The notes: generated by a model from the letters alone, not told the origin. 64,000 bases of DNA from an uncultured Prevotellaceae bacterium (GCA_900315095.1 OMXS01000002.1:141785-205784); one strand, 5' to 3'. Shown: positions 24,953-34,312, counted from the first letter of the stretch. Translations and numbers: made by a program.

Positions 24953-26485
24953 ATGATTTACGCAATAATAGCCGTGGCCGCCCTCGTAGTGGGAGGTGTC
25001 ATTGGATATTTCGTTTTCCGATATGTCATAAAAGGAAAATACAATGAGATGGTGGCAACGGCAGAGAAAGAGGCTGAAGTGCTCAAAGAGAAAAAACTTT
25101 TAGAGGTCAAGGAGACATTCCTCAATAAGAAAAACGAACTTGAGAAAGAGGTTCGTACTCGTACACAGCGCATTCAGCAGAGTGAGAACAAACTGAAACA
25201 AAGAGAGATAGGGCTTAACCAAAGACAAGAAGAAATCGCTAAGCGTAGGCAGGATATAGAACAGCAGCAGCAGCGTCTCGACAACGAGAAGAAACTCCTT
25301 GCCGTTAAGCAGGAAGACCTGGAGAAGATGAAACTTCAGGAGCGCGAGAAACTCGAGGAACTTTCCGGGCTAAGTGCTGAAGAGGCGAAGAACCGCCTTG
25401 TCGAGAGTCTTAAGGACGAGGCTCGTACCGATGCAGCTTCTTACATCAACGAGATAATGGATGAGGCAAAACTCAACGCCAACCAACAAGCTAAGAAGAT
25501 AGTAATTCAGACCATTCAGAGAACAGCTACAGAAACGGCAATAGAGAATTCTGTCAGCGTGTTCCATATTGATAACGATGAAGTGAAAGGCCGCATCATC
25601 GGTCGTGAAGGACGAAACATCCGTGCACTTGAGGCTGCATGCGGAGTGGAAATCGTTGTTGACGACACCCCAGAGGCAATCGTAATTTCTGCTTTCGACC
25701 CAATACGCCGCGAGGTGTGCCGCTTGGCACTCCACCAATTGGTGAGTGACGGACGTATCCATCCTGCACGCATTGAGGAGGTTGTGGCAAAGGTAAAGAA
25801 ACAGCTCGACAATGAAATCATTGAGACGGGAAAACGTACAGCCATAGACCTCGGTATTCATGGCTTGCACCCAGAGTTGATTAGAATAGTGGGTAAGATG
25901 AAATATCGTTCATCTTATGGACAAAACCTCCTGCAGCATGCACGCGAGACTGCAAACCTTTGTGCTGTGATGGCAAGTGAGCTAGGACTGAACCCTAAGA
26001 AGGCAAAGCGTGCCGGACTGCTTCATGACATCGGAAAGGTGCCTGACGAGGAGAGTGAATTGCCACACGCACTCTATGGAGCGAAAATAGCAGAGAAATA
26101 TAAGGAGAAACCTGACATCTGTAATGCCATCGGTGCTCACCACGACGAGATGGAGATGCAGACATTGCTTGCGCCGATTGTTCAGGTGTGTGATGCCATC
26201 AGCGGTGCACGTCCAGGTGCACGTCGTGAGATTGTAGAGGCTTACATCAAGCGACTCAACGACCTTGAGGCAATAGCAATGAGTTATCCAGGTGTCACAA
26301 AGACCTATGCAATTCAGGCTGGTCGCGAACTGCGTGTAATCGTAGGTGCAGACAAGATGGACGATAAGGACACCGAGAAACTCTCTGGCGAGATAGCAAC
26401 AAAGATACAGAACGAGATGACCTACCCAGGACAGGTTAAGATAACGGTTATCCGCGAGACACGTTCTGTAGCATATGCGAAATAA
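24953..26485 (+). CDS. rny: Ribonuclease Y
   Basis: The 510-residue endoribonuclease initiates mRNA decay. It has an N-terminal membrane anchor (about 2-22), a long charged coiled coil (about 30-165), a KH domain with [16 protein letters not shown] (about 212-227), and an HD domain with [13 protein letters not shown] and AGLLHDIGK. Length is standard. It follows zapA by 42 bp and ends at a strong intrinsic terminator. Confidence 0.96.
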   Translation: MIYAIIAVAALVVGGVIGYFVFRYVIKGKYNEMVATAEKEAEVLKEKKLLEVKETFLNKKNELEKEVRTRTQRIQQSENKLKQREIGLNQRQEEIAKRRQDIEQQQQRLDNEKKLLAVKQEDLEKMKLQEREKLEELSGLSAEEAKNRLVESLKDEARTDAASYINEIMDEAKLNANQQAKKIVIQTIQRTATETAIENSVSVFHIDNDEVKGRIIGREGRNIRALEAACGVEIVVDDTPEAIVISAFDPIRREVCRLALHQLVSDGRIHPARIEEVVAKVKKQLDNEIIETGKRTAIDLGIHGLHPELIRIVGKMKYRSSYGQNLLQHARETANLCAVMASELGLNPKKAKRAGLLHDIGKVPDEESELPHALYGAKIAEKYKEKPDICNAIGAHHDEMEMQTLLAPIVQVCDAISGARPGARREIVEAYIKRLNDLEAIAMSYPGVTKTYAIQAGRELRVIVGADKMDDKDTEKLSGEIATKIQNEMTYPGQVKITVIRETRSVAYAK

Positions 26486-26495
26486 AAACCCATTG

Positions 26496-26529
26496 AGCAT
26501 GGATTGCTGACAAGCAGTCCATGCTTTTT
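26496..26529 (+). terminator. Intrinsic terminator of rny
   Basis: A 13-bp stem (26496-26508 with 26513-26525) with a GACA loop is followed by a T-run. Confidence 0.85.
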
Positions 26530-26552
26530 ATTAATATTAAGAATGTAGTATC

Positions 26553-27509
26553 ATGCGTAATCAGAAAATGTACGAAGCCGACGATAAGATGATTACACTC
26601 ATCGCCGACAATTACAACATCCTTGAGAGTCTGGGACGCTTTGGCATTAACCTGGGCTTTGGAGACAAAACGGTGAAGGAGGTGTGTGAGGACCAGAACG
26701 TGGACACCTACACATTCCTTGCTATAGTGAATTTCTCTATCAACGGTTATCGAGAGAGCGATGAGAACGGGCGTATATCTGTGCCCACGTTGCTGCATTA
26801 TCTTAAGGCTTCGCACGAGTATTTTCTCGATTACCAGCTGCCGTCTATCAGGAAGGAACTTTTAGAGGCACTCGACGAGAATGATAATCTCGCCCGTCTC
26901 ATCATGAAACTATACGATTCTTATTCGCGCGAAATAAGGATGCACATGAAGTATGAGGAGCAGAACGTCTTCCCGTACGTCGACAAACTGCTGAAGGGCG
27001 AACCAGAGGATGACTATGATATTGAAACATTCTCCAAGCATCACGGACAAACAACCCTCAAACTTCGAGAACTGAAGAACATCATCATCAAGTATCTGCC
27101 CTCCGATTCCATGCACAACAACAAGTTGATGGCAGTTCTTACCGACTTATATAAGTGTGAGTTATGGCTCGGGCAGCATGCTGAGGTTGAGGACTATATC
27201 TTTGTGCCTGCTATTCGTCGTCTGGAGAGACTGCAGAAGCAGAGCGACGTAAGCGTTAAAATCTCACGCATGATAAGCCAGAACCCAGACAATGGTGAGG
27301 CTTTAAGTGAGCGTGAGCGCGATGTCATCATCAGCGTGGTGCAAGGGATGTCGAATAAGGAGATTGCCGACCATCTCTGCATCTCTATCAACACCGTGAT
27401 AACCCATCGCCGCAACATCGCCCGTAAACTGCAGATACATAGTGCAGCGGGCCTTACCATCTATGCTATCGTCAACAACCTCGTTGACATAAGTGCCGTG
27501 AAACTCTAA
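26553..27509 (+). CDS. Hemerythrin-domain LuxR-type regulator
   Basis: The 318-residue protein has three parts. Residues about 1-65 resemble the N-terminal region of iron-sulfur-repair (RIC/ScdA) proteins. Residues about 75-235 form a hemerythrin-like four-helix domain with His/Glu ligands in KASHEYFLDY, KYEEQNVFPY, SKHHGQTTL and GQHAEVEDYIF. The C-terminus (about 250-315) is a LuxR/FixJ HTH, LSERERDVIISVVQGMSNKE. A di-iron site would let it sense oxygen, NO or iron. A second LuxR protein with a very similar HTH lies 1.4 kb away. The combination suggests a redox- or nitrosative-stress regulator; targets are unknown. Confidence 0.85.
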   Translation: MRNQKMYEADDKMITLIADNYNILESLGRFGINLGFGDKTVKEVCEDQNVDTYTFLAIVNFSINGYRESDENGRISVPTLLHYLKASHEYFLDYQLPSIRKELLEALDENDNLARLIMKLYDSYSREIRMHMKYEEQNVFPYVDKLLKGEPEDDYDIETFSKHHGQTTLKLRELKNIIIKYLPSDSMHNNKLMAVLTDLYKCELWLGQHAEVEDYIFVPAIRRLERLQKQSDVSVKISRMISQNPDNGEALSERERDVIISVVQGMSNKEIADHLCISINTVITHRRNIARKLQIHSAAGLTIYAIVNNLVDISAVKL

Positions 27510-27530
27510 GTCGTGTTTATGAAGAAATAA

Positions 27531-27597
27531 ACATAAATAACCATGCGCTCGACATCCCGAAGTGATGCAAGAAAGTTGAGCGCATGGTTATTTGTGT
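27531..27597. terminator. Long inverted repeat between convergent genes
   Basis: The stem 27531-27550 pairs with 27578-27597 over 20 bp (one G-T pair), with a 27-base loop. It lies between the convergent LuxR regulator and methyltransferase genes. It is a probable bidirectional terminator, although the stem is unusually long, the loop large and no long T-run follows. Confidence 0.65.
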
Positions 27598-27657
27598 AGA
27601 GTCCATTGAATGACGTGAATGAAACCTTAGACCTTTGATTCCCTGTTCTGTTTATTT

Positions 27658-28320
27658 CTATTTCTTCTTTGCCCTGTAGTAAAGCATGGCTCCCTCTACG
27701 TGGAAGTCGAGGATGTCGTAGTATGGCTCCAGCCGCTGGCGGACGTCGCTGACTGTATCGAATGGCGGCGTAAACCATCCCATGCGTGTCATCACGGTCT
27801 TGGCAAGCCAGTCTGCCGTCTTCTGCTCACCGGCCACATAGAAACAAGCAAGCAGTTCGCCACTAGGTTTCAATGTGCGCAAAATCTCTGCGTATGCCTT
27901 GTCTTTGTCAGGAAACACATGAAGACCATTCATGCAGAGTATGTAGTCAAAGTGCTGGTCCTCGAAGGGCATGCTGCCTACATCGCCTTGCAGGGTGCGG
28001 CAATTGGTAATGCCTGCCTCGCGGAATCTGTATTCGGCACGGTCCAGCATGTCCTGGCTATAGTCCAGACAGGTGATGTCAGCCTGCTTCATCCGTTTGT
28101 ATTTCTCTGTTGTAAACACGGCGGTGCCCACGGGAACGTCGAGCAACTTGCCGTTGAAATCATCTGGAATCCAATCAAGCACTCTGCGGGCAATCTCGTT
28201 GTCGTCCACTCCGCCCCAAAGTAATTTGAAATACACCCGGCTCCACCACTTGCCCTGCGTGATAGCATCGTCATAAAAACTTTTACTAAATCTGTACGAT
28301 CTTTTAATTCTGTCTGCCAT
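27658..28320 (-). CDS. Class I SAM-dependent methyltransferase
   Basis: The 220-residue protein has the Rossmann methyltransferase motifs: motif I LLDVPVGTAVFT (about 58-69), the acidic strand CLDYSQDMLDRAEYRF, and motif IV HFDYILCMNGLHVFPD. It is of the UbiE/Methyltransf_11 type. The substrate is not recognisable from sequence or neighbours. It is monocistronic and convergent with the LuxR gene. Confidence 0.85.
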   Translation of the reverse strand: MADRIKRSYRFSKSFYDDAITQGKWWSRVYFKLLWGGVDDNEIARRVLDWIPDDFNGKLLDVPVGTAVFTTEKYKRMKQADITCLDYSQDMLDRAEYRFREAGITNCRTLQGDVGSMPFEDQHFDYILCMNGLHVFPDKDKAYAEILRTLKPSGELLACFYVAGEQKTADWLAKTVMTRMGWFTPPFDTVSDVRQRLEPYYDILDFHVEGAMLYYRAKKK

Positions 28321-28429
28321 AATTGCTTTTCTTTACCTGTGAAATCCTAATTCGCCTGCAAAATTACTGAAAGAGTAGCGCAACTGGGTTGCAAAGTAAT
28401 ATTTGCTGATTCTAAATCAGTCGAATACA

Positions 28430-28900
28430 TAGTATTTGTAATCAAAATACAAGAATTTCACATAGGTTAAATTGGCGGAAAGTGCAGGGATTTACATCGG
28501 AATAAGCGTCTCAAGCATGTCTTTTGAGGCCTTTTAGGGAAGAAAAATGCAGCTATTTGTGACCTTAGAAGACTTAGGTGTTACCACAAATAATGTTGTA
28601 ATGTGTTGATTTACAATGTTTTGCATCATTACTTATTGTTTCTAAGCGTCTCCGTCTCAGCGTCTCAGTTGTTTTTTAAGGTACCCCTTAACTCGTCTCC
28701 TATACTATTTATATTATATATATTATATATATTATTGATTATCAATAAGTTATAAGTATTATAACAAGAGACTATGATGTAGAATGTACCTTTTTTTTAA
28801 TTGAGACGCTGAGACGCTGAGACGGTCGGTTGTTTACTCGCTTTCCTCTACTAGGCCATCAAGTGTCTAGAGAAGTTCGTTGCTCACGGATGGCGTGTCG
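28430..28900 (-). pseudogene. Relic of the gene X / inverted-repeat / DUF3987 module
   Basis: This 626-bp gap holds a decayed copy of the module at 63.4-63.9 kb. At 28437-28512 the sequence matches the start of the DUF3987 gene (63412-63486), but the start codon is followed directly by TAA. At 28843-28890 it matches the end of gene X (VSNELL, then a stop codon where the intact copy has W). Between them is an AT-rich core with inverted arms, as in the intact copy. A 130-nt segment (28513-28642) flanked by the 10-bp direct repeat TAAGCGTCTC interrupts it. The direct repeat could be a target-site duplication, or simply part of the arm repeats. Confidence 0.75.
28643..28825. repeat. Inverted short-repeat arms around an AT-rich core, copy B
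   Basis: The left arm 28652-28667 is the exact complement of 28810-28825. Arms are built of 7-8-base units, GTCTCAGC on the left and TGAGACGC repeated three times on the right. Inside, GTTGTTTTTTAAGG and TTTTTTTTAATTG flank a core rich in TATATAT. Copy A at 63.5 kb has the same inner flanks but different arm units. Confidence 0.85.
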
Positions 28901-28946
28901 CTTTTTGCTGACGCAAGGAAAATGAAAGAGGAATGCAAAAAGCAGT

Positions 28947-29531
28947 TTAGATGTCGTTGATGTCAACGTATCCGTGCATGACGGCATAGATGGTGAGGGC
29001 AGAAACGCTCTTCATGCCGAGTTTATCCATGATGTTGCGACGGTGGGTGATGACTGTTGCAAGCCCTATGTTCAGTTTGTCTGCAATCTCCTTGTTGATA
29101 TTTCCCTGCACGATAAGTGAAAGCACCTCGAGTTCGCGGTTGCTAAGTATCTGCCTGTTCAGCGTTTCTGGCAATGGCGGGAGATTGCGGCCGTGGGGGT
29201 GACCGCCTTGTTGCATCATGAGAATGGAGCGCACGAGGTCTTTCTCCGGCACGTTGATGCACAGGCACTTGAAGCCTCCCATCTGCGTGTCCTGCGATGT
29301 GGTGAGCACGATGGTCTTTCGCACGTGGTCAAGGAAGAACTGGCGATTGTCGAGAACGACACTCATGGCTGCGAAGTAATGCACATATTGCTTGGGATTG
29401 CTTGCCTGCAGTTCATCGAAGGAGCCAAAGGCATGCACGTCGATGATAGGCATCACGTTTTGCAGTATCTGCTTCAGTCCGAGCACCGACAAGGTGTTGG
29501 GGTCGATTATCGCAATTTTGGGTCGTTCCAT
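28947..29531 (-). CDS. LuxR-type response-regulator-like transcription factor
   Basis: The 194-residue protein has a receiver-like N-terminal half (starting PKIAIIDPNTLSVLGLKQIL) and a LuxR/FixJ HTH at about 125-190 (LSNRELEVLSLIVQGNINKE). The usual phosphoacceptor aspartate region of receivers is not clearly preserved (I see VLDNRQFFLDHV), so it may be a pseudo-receiver. The HTH ends HRRNIMDKLGMKSVSALTIY, very like that of the hemerythrin-LuxR protein at 26.6-27.5 kb. The two may act on the same sites or form a pair. No histidine kinase is nearby. Confidence 0.82.
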   Translation of the reverse strand: MERPKIAIIDPNTLSVLGLKQILQNVMPIIDVHAFGSFDELQASNPKQYVHYFAAMSVVLDNRQFFLDHVRKTIVLTTSQDTQMGGFKCLCINVPEKDLVRSILMMQQGGHPHGRNLPPLPETLNRQILSNRELEVLSLIVQGNINKEIADKLNIGLATVITHRRNIMDKLGMKSVSALTIYAVMHGYVDINDI

Positions 29532-29600
29532 ACTTTATAAAAAGAGTTTAGGAATGCAGGAGTTTATCCATACTCCAACATTCCTAAACTATGAGATAAT

Positions 29601-30758
29601 TTACTGTAAGAATCCAAGAAGGGCACCTGCGGCAACGGCAGAGCCGATGACACCGGCTACATTCGGGCCCATAGCATGCATGAGCAGGAAGTTGTGACGG
29701 TCGTACTCCAGTCCCATGTTGTTGGAGATACGGGCTGCCATAGGCACGGCAGACACTCCGGCGTTACCGATGAGCGGGTTAATCTTCTTGTCTTTCGGCA
29801 GGAATAGGTTCAACAGTTTCACGAATCCCACACCGCTGGCGGTAGCAACGACGAATGCGCATGCGCCGATGAAGAAGATGAAGATAGTGTTCATAGTGAG
29901 GAACTCGCTTGCCTGTGTAGAGCAACCCACGGTGAGACCGAGGAGCATCACAACGATGTCGTTGAGTGCCGAGCCTGCAGTCTTTGCCAGACGTGTGGTC
30001 TTTCCTGACTCTTTCAGCAAGTTACCGAAGAACAGCATGCCGAGCAACGGAAGACCAGAAGGCACGATGAACGTGGTGAGGAGCAGTCCGATGATAGGGA
30101 AGAGGATACGCTCAGTCTGCGAGACGTGGCGTGGTGTCTTCATCCTTATCAGTCGCTCTTTCTTCGTTGTCATTAACTTCATGATGAAAGGCTGTATCAC
30201 CGGCACGAGCGCCATGTATGAGTAGGCGCACACGGCGATTGCTCCCATGAGGTTAGGTGCAGTCTTCGACGAAAGGAAGATAGCCGTAGGACCGTCAGCG
30301 CCACCGATGATGGCAATACCTGCAGCCTGATTTGGCTCAAAGCCTAGTGCGAGGGCGGTCATGTAAGCGCCGAAGATACCGAACTGAGCTGCGGCTCCGA
30401 TGAGAATGAGTTTTGGGTTGGCGATGAGCGACGAGAAGTCGGTCATTGCGCCAATGCCAAGGAACACAAGTGGCGGATACCATCCTTGACGCACACCTTG
30501 GTAGAAGATGTTGAGCACAGAGTTGTCCTCGTAGAGTCCTATTTCAAGACCTGCGTCACCACGGAAAGGTATATTGCCGAGGATGATGCCCAGTCCGATG
30601 GGCACAAGGAGCAGCGGCTCAAAGTCTTTCTTTATTGCGAGCCAGATAAAGAATGCTCCCACGGCAATCATAATGAGATTAGGTATCGTAGCATTGGCAA
30701 AGCCAGTATACGACAGGAACTCATTAAAGTTGTTTGCTATGAAATCTGTAAATCCCAT
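29601..30758 (-). CDS. Na+-translocating decarboxylase, beta subunit (OadB/MmdB family)
   Basis: The 385-residue integral membrane protein has about nine hydrophobic segments. Characteristic parts are GIAIIGGADGPTAIFLSS, in the region for Na+ coupling, and GNAGVSAVPMAARI near the end. It couples decarboxylation of the carboxybiotin carrier to Na+ export. It follows the biotin carrier and gamma subunit genes, all minus strand. Whether the substrate is methylmalonyl-CoA or oxaloacetate depends on the alpha subunit, which is not here; the adjacent mutAB genes favour methylmalonyl-CoA. Confidence 0.93.
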   Translation of the reverse strand: MGFTDFIANNFNEFLSYTGFANATIPNLIMIAVGAFFIWLAIKKDFEPLLLVPIGLGIILGNIPFRGDAGLEIGLYEDNSVLNIFYQGVRQGWYPPLVFLGIGAMTDFSSLIANPKLILIGAAAQFGIFGAYMTALALGFEPNQAAGIAIIGGADGPTAIFLSSKTAPNLMGAIAVCAYSYMALVPVIQPFIMKLMTTKKERLIRMKTPRHVSQTERILFPIIGLLLTTFIVPSGLPLLGMLFFGNLLKESGKTTRLAKTAGSALNDIVVMLLGLTVGCSTQASEFLTMNTIFIFFIGACAFVVATASGVGFVKLLNLFLPKDKKINPLIGNAGVSAVPMAARISNNMGLEYDRHNFLLMHAMGPNVAGVIGSAVAAGALLGFLQ

Positions 30759-30827
30759 ATTTGGTGTTTAGGGTTTAGAGTTTAGTGTTTATAGCTTATT
30801 GTTTGATGCTTGATGCTATCGTTTAGA

Positions 30828-31277
30828 TTAACCGATGGTTACGAGAGGTGTGCCTTCCATCACGGTGTCGCCCTTGCCCACGTGAATCTCTGTGATTGTT
30901 CCGTCGGCCTCAGCCTCGATGTTGTTCTGCATCTTCATTGCTTCGAGGATGACAACGGTGTCGCCTGTCTTAACGGTATCGCCAAGGGCAACCTTCACGT
31001 CGGTAATTGTTCCAGGCAGCGGAGCCACTACTTTGGTACCCTTTCCTGAAGGTTTTGCTGCTGGTTTTGGCTCGCTTGCTGGTTTTGGAGCGGCTGCTGC
31101 AGGCTTCTGCTCAACCGGCTTAACCTCTTTCTTCACGGCCACTGGTGTCTTAATTGTCTCAGGCATCTCGATTTCAAACACTTTTCCGTTTACTGAAACA
31201 TGTGCGATATTGTTCTCAATATCTTGTATCTCAACGTTATAATCTACTCCGTTTACTTTATACTGATAGTTGCTCAT
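30828..31277 (-). CDS. Biotin carrier subunit of the Na+-pump decarboxylase
   Basis: The 149-residue protein has an N-terminal segment (NYQYKVNGVDYNVEIQDIEN), an Ala/Pro/Lys-rich flexible linker (about 50-75) and a C-terminal biotinyl domain. EAMKMQNNI carries the biotinylated lysine. The size matches the delta/biotin subunits of methylmalonyl-CoA decarboxylase. Gaps of 30 bp and 69 bp to its neighbours support one operon. Confidence 0.93.
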   Translation of the reverse strand: MSNYQYKVNGVDYNVEIQDIENNIAHVSVNGKVFEIEMPETIKTPVAVKKEVKPVEQKPAAAAPKPASEPKPAAKPSGKGTKVVAPLPGTITDVKVALGDTVKTGDTVVILEAMKMQNNIEAEADGTITEIHVGKGDTVMEGTPLVTIG

Positions 31278-31307
31278 AATATTATTGTTTTTTAATTGTT
31301 ATTTCTT

Positions 31308-32264
31308 TTATAAGTTATTGAATGTGTTGTGCCACAATGTCTCGTGCGGCTTGATGGTGATGATGTCAGACTCAACATCGTGAACATCGTCTTGATACTG
31401 CCTAAGCGCAAGCGCGATGACTGCTGCATAGGTCGCCATTTCTTCGTTTAGCGCAAGCGCAGCAACAGCAATGGCGGTCTCGTCGGGAGTAGCCTCGCCT
31501 GCAGTCTTGTTTTCCTTGATGGCAACAGTTGGGTACTCGCTGATCTTTTGTCTTGCTTTCTTCTCTTTCTTGGCTGCGATGACATACCTGCCGAAGAGAG
31601 TGAAGAACACATAAAGCAGAGCAAGACAGGCGAAGACGATACCCATAGAGAGTACGGTGATACCGAATCCGTGTGGGTCTTCTCTCTTTAACTTGTCGAT
31701 TTTCGACTCATTGATTTCGATGTAGTTGCCGATGCCTGGAGTAACTGCCTCTGCTGGCTTGATGTCCCACTTGAGCGCGCCGTCTTTAATACGTGCATAC
31801 GACTTGTTCTCGTCAAGTGCCGGCACCGAAACCGAGTCGATAAGGTCGATACCGTTACCGTCATAGAGTGCAATCCAGAGGGGTTCTCCGGCATTCACCT
31901 TTGCGGTTAGGTGCAAAGAACTGTTAGAAGGGGATGAGTTGAGGAAGAAGACGAGATGCTGCCTTCCGGACATTTGCGTCCTCTCTTCTCCGCTTGGAAT
32001 AGGGCTCATCAGCGCTATTCGCTCTGGTGCAGAAAGGTTTTTGTCGAGCGCTTTCTTGTTGGTGGTGATGAACATGCCGCGCACATTGTATGTAGAATAC
32101 GATGTGTTGGCAAGTTCCACCCAAGGAAGCCTTTGGCCTAATCCGTCCTGCAAACTGGCAGTATTGTTGGTCAGCACCTCGTTTATCTTGATGTTCTTGG
32201 CCCCTTGGGCGAACATCGTGGTGCTTGCTATCGACACTGCCAGCGTCAAAAGGATTTTTTTCAT
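31308..32264 (-). CDS. OadG-family gamma subunit with N-terminal lamin-tail-like domain
   Basis: The start is the ATG at 32262-32264, giving 318 residues with a signal peptide (MKKILLTLAVSIASTTMFAQ). A frame extending to 32342 would only add non-signal residues and overlap the upstream gene. After the signal come about 130 residues resembling a lamin-tail domain (KINEVLTNN, LPWVELANTS). Next is a membrane helix near 195-220 (GITVLSMGIVFACLALL) typical of OadG, and a cytoplasmic tail. Ordinary OadG proteins are about 80-100 residues, so this is an extended, envelope-exposed version known from Bacteroidetes. It anchors the decarboxylase complex. Confidence 0.8.
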   Translation of the reverse strand: MKKILLTLAVSIASTTMFAQGAKNIKINEVLTNNTASLQDGLGQRLPWVELANTSYSTYNVRGMFITTNKKALDKNLSAPERIALMSPIPSGEERTQMSGRQHLVFFLNSSPSNSSLHLTAKVNAGEPLWIALYDGNGIDLIDSVSVPALDENKSYARIKDGALKWDIKPAEAVTPGIGNYIEINESKIDKLKREDPHGFGITVLSMGIVFACLALLYVFFTLFGRYVIAAKKEKKARQKISEYPTVAIKENKTAGEATPDETAIAVAALALNEEMATYAAVIALALRQYQDDVHDVESDIITIKPHETLWHNTFNNL

Positions 32265-32334
32265 TGCGTTAATATTGTTATATAAGTTTTTACTATCGTC
32301 GAAAGGATTGTTGTTTTCATTGCTTTGGCTCTTC

Positions 32335-34023
32335 CTATGCACTACAACAGAACAGCACTATGGTTTGTGCGGTGAATATTCTGAGGAACATGCTCAGCGG
32401 GTAGACCGTGGAGTAACCCACCGCAGGAGCCTCCTTTGAGCACACGGAGTTGGCGTATGCTAGAGCTGGAGGGTCGGTGTAGAATCCCGCAATCATACCC
32501 ATTATAGTGAAATAGTTGAACTTGAAGCGCATTCGTGCTATAGGTCCCACTATTAATATAGGTATAACGGTTATCAAGAAACCGGTGAGCACATAGAGCA
32601 AACCGTCGCCTTGCACCACGGTATTCCAGAAACCGTCACCCGCCTTTATGCCGACGCTGGCGAGGAACAGCACGAGTCCGATTTCTCGTAGCATCATGTT
32701 GGCTGATGTTGTGGTGTAGGTAACGAGGTGAATTTTATATCCGTAGCGTCCTATAAGTATTGCCATAATCAGCGGACCGCCGGCGATACCAAGTTTCAGG
32801 GGCACAGGCATGCCTGGTATTGCTATTGGAATTGAGCCGAACACTATACCTATTATAATACCAATGAATATAGTGGCGATGTTTGGAGCGTTGAGTCGAC
32901 GGATGGAATTGCCCATCATGTCTGACACGCGGTTGACTGCATCCTCTGGACCTACCACCATCAAGCGGTCGCCCACACGCAGATGGAGCGATGCGCTGGC
33001 AAAGATGTCCATTCCCTGACGTGTAACTCGGGTAACGTTAACGCCGTGAACTCTTGAGAGGTGCAGGCCTCCGAGCGTCTTTCCATTGATGCTTGGACGA
33101 GTGACAAGTATTCTCTTGCTCACCATTGGCTGGTCTTGTTTCTCCCAGTTCACCTTTATCTCGGGTCCTATGAATGCGATAATCGCCTCGGCATCAGCCT
33201 CAGAGCACACCACAAGCAGTTGGTCGCCAAGATGGAAAATGGTGTTTCGGTTAGGTATGCTTACATGCCCGTCGTGCAGTATACGTGAGCAAACGAAGTC
33301 GCGGTTAAGGAAATCGTGCACTTGAAGCAGCGTCTTACCTTCCAAGTAGGCGTTGGACACCTGTATGTGCATCTTGTGCGGCTTCACGTTTGCATTCTCG
33401 TTGGCCTGTCGTTCAAGGTCTTCCTCCTCCTTGTTCAGCTTTATCTTGCACAGATACCTAACGAGAATGGTTGCTCCGATGATGCCAATCACGCCGAGAG
33501 GGTAGGCACATGCATAACCGCTGGCTATCTGCGGCATGTCGCCATTGCGGAAGACATTGCTCATAGCCTCGTTGGCGGCACCAAGACCTGGTGTGTTTGT
33601 GACGGCTCCATATAGTGTTCCCACCATCATTGGCAGGTTGTGTGAGTTGCTGGTGTCGAAAAATATATAGTAGCATGCAAACATCACGGCGATGTTAAGC
33701 ACGATTCCTGTTGTTGCCAGAGCGTTGAGCTTCACTCCCGCAGCCCCAAAACTCTCAAAGAATCCAGGTCCCACCTGCATACCAATCATGAAGACAAAGA
33801 GCACAAGACCGAAATCCTGAATGAATGTTAGCACGTTGGTGGGGGCGGTGAATCCAATATGTCCGGCAAGGATTCCTGCAAAAAGCACGAATGTGACACC
33901 AAGAGAGATGCCGCCAATCTTTATCTTTCCGAGCAAGACTCCAACAGCAATGACAATAGAGTAGAGCAACACGATGTGTGCTACCGAATCAGTTTTGGTA
34001 AATAATTCTATCAACCAGTCCAT
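32335..34023 (-). CDS. AspT/YidE/YbjL-type transporter with two RCK_C domains
   Basis: The 562-residue membrane protein has the duplicated AspT-type membrane halves (about 1-185 and 385-562), each with several helices. Between them are two TrkA-C/RCK_C-like domains (about 210-290 and 300-375; [17 protein letters not shown] and [17 protein letters not shown]). Relatives exchange aspartate for alanine or move other carboxylates. No substrate can be assigned. It is the first gene of the minus-strand group leading into the Na+-pump subunits, with a 70-bp gap. Confidence 0.87.
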   Translation of the reverse strand: MDWLIELFTKTDSVAHIVLLYSIVIAVGVLLGKIKIGGISLGVTFVLFAGILAGHIGFTAPTNVLTFIQDFGLVLFVFMIGMQVGPGFFESFGAAGVKLNALATTGIVLNIAVMFACYYIFFDTSNSHNLPMMVGTLYGAVTNTPGLGAANEAMSNVFRNGDMPQIASGYACAYPLGVIGIIGATILVRYLCKIKLNKEEEDLERQANENANVKPHKMHIQVSNAYLEGKTLLQVHDFLNRDFVCSRILHDGHVSIPNRNTIFHLGDQLLVVCSEADAEAIIAFIGPEIKVNWEKQDQPMVSKRILVTRPSINGKTLGGLHLSRVHGVNVTRVTRQGMDIFASASLHLRVGDRLMVVGPEDAVNRVSDMMGNSIRRLNAPNIATIFIGIIIGIVFGSIPIAIPGMPVPLKLGIAGGPLIMAILIGRYGYKIHLVTYTTTSANMMLREIGLVLFLASVGIKAGDGFWNTVVQGDGLLYVLTGFLITVIPILIVGPIARMRFKFNYFTIMGMIAGFYTDPPALAYANSVCSKEAPAVGYSTVYPLSMFLRIFTAQTIVLFCCSA

Positions 34024-34198
34024 AAATGATTATGAAAATTTGGTGCAAAGGTACTAATAAAGTTGCTCAAAAGATAATTTTTGTGCAAATATTTTTGATT
34101 GTCTAATCGCTAAAAACGTGTTTTTTATATTTCTTCACATAAAGCGTTTTGAAACGAAGACGAAACATCCATTTGTATTGTGATGCTCTTCTGTCTCC

Positions 34199-34312
34199 CA
34201 ATGGTATATGTTTGGCATTGCGAAAGGGCACCTTTGACAACGCCAAAAGGCACCTTTGACACCTCGAAAGAGCATCTCTGAGGGTGCGAAAGGTCATCTT
34301 TCGCTTTTCTTC
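34199..34312. repeat. 22-bp-period tandem array 3
   Basis: In the 426-bp gap between the divergent transporter gene and mutA there are about five units of 22-23 bp, each opening AAAGGGCACC-like and closing near GACACCTCG. The last unit ends AAAGGTCATCTTTCGC. Only the period links it to the other arrays; the opening AAAG and the TTTGA core resemble array 2. The remaining gap holds the mutA leader. Confidence 0.8.
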
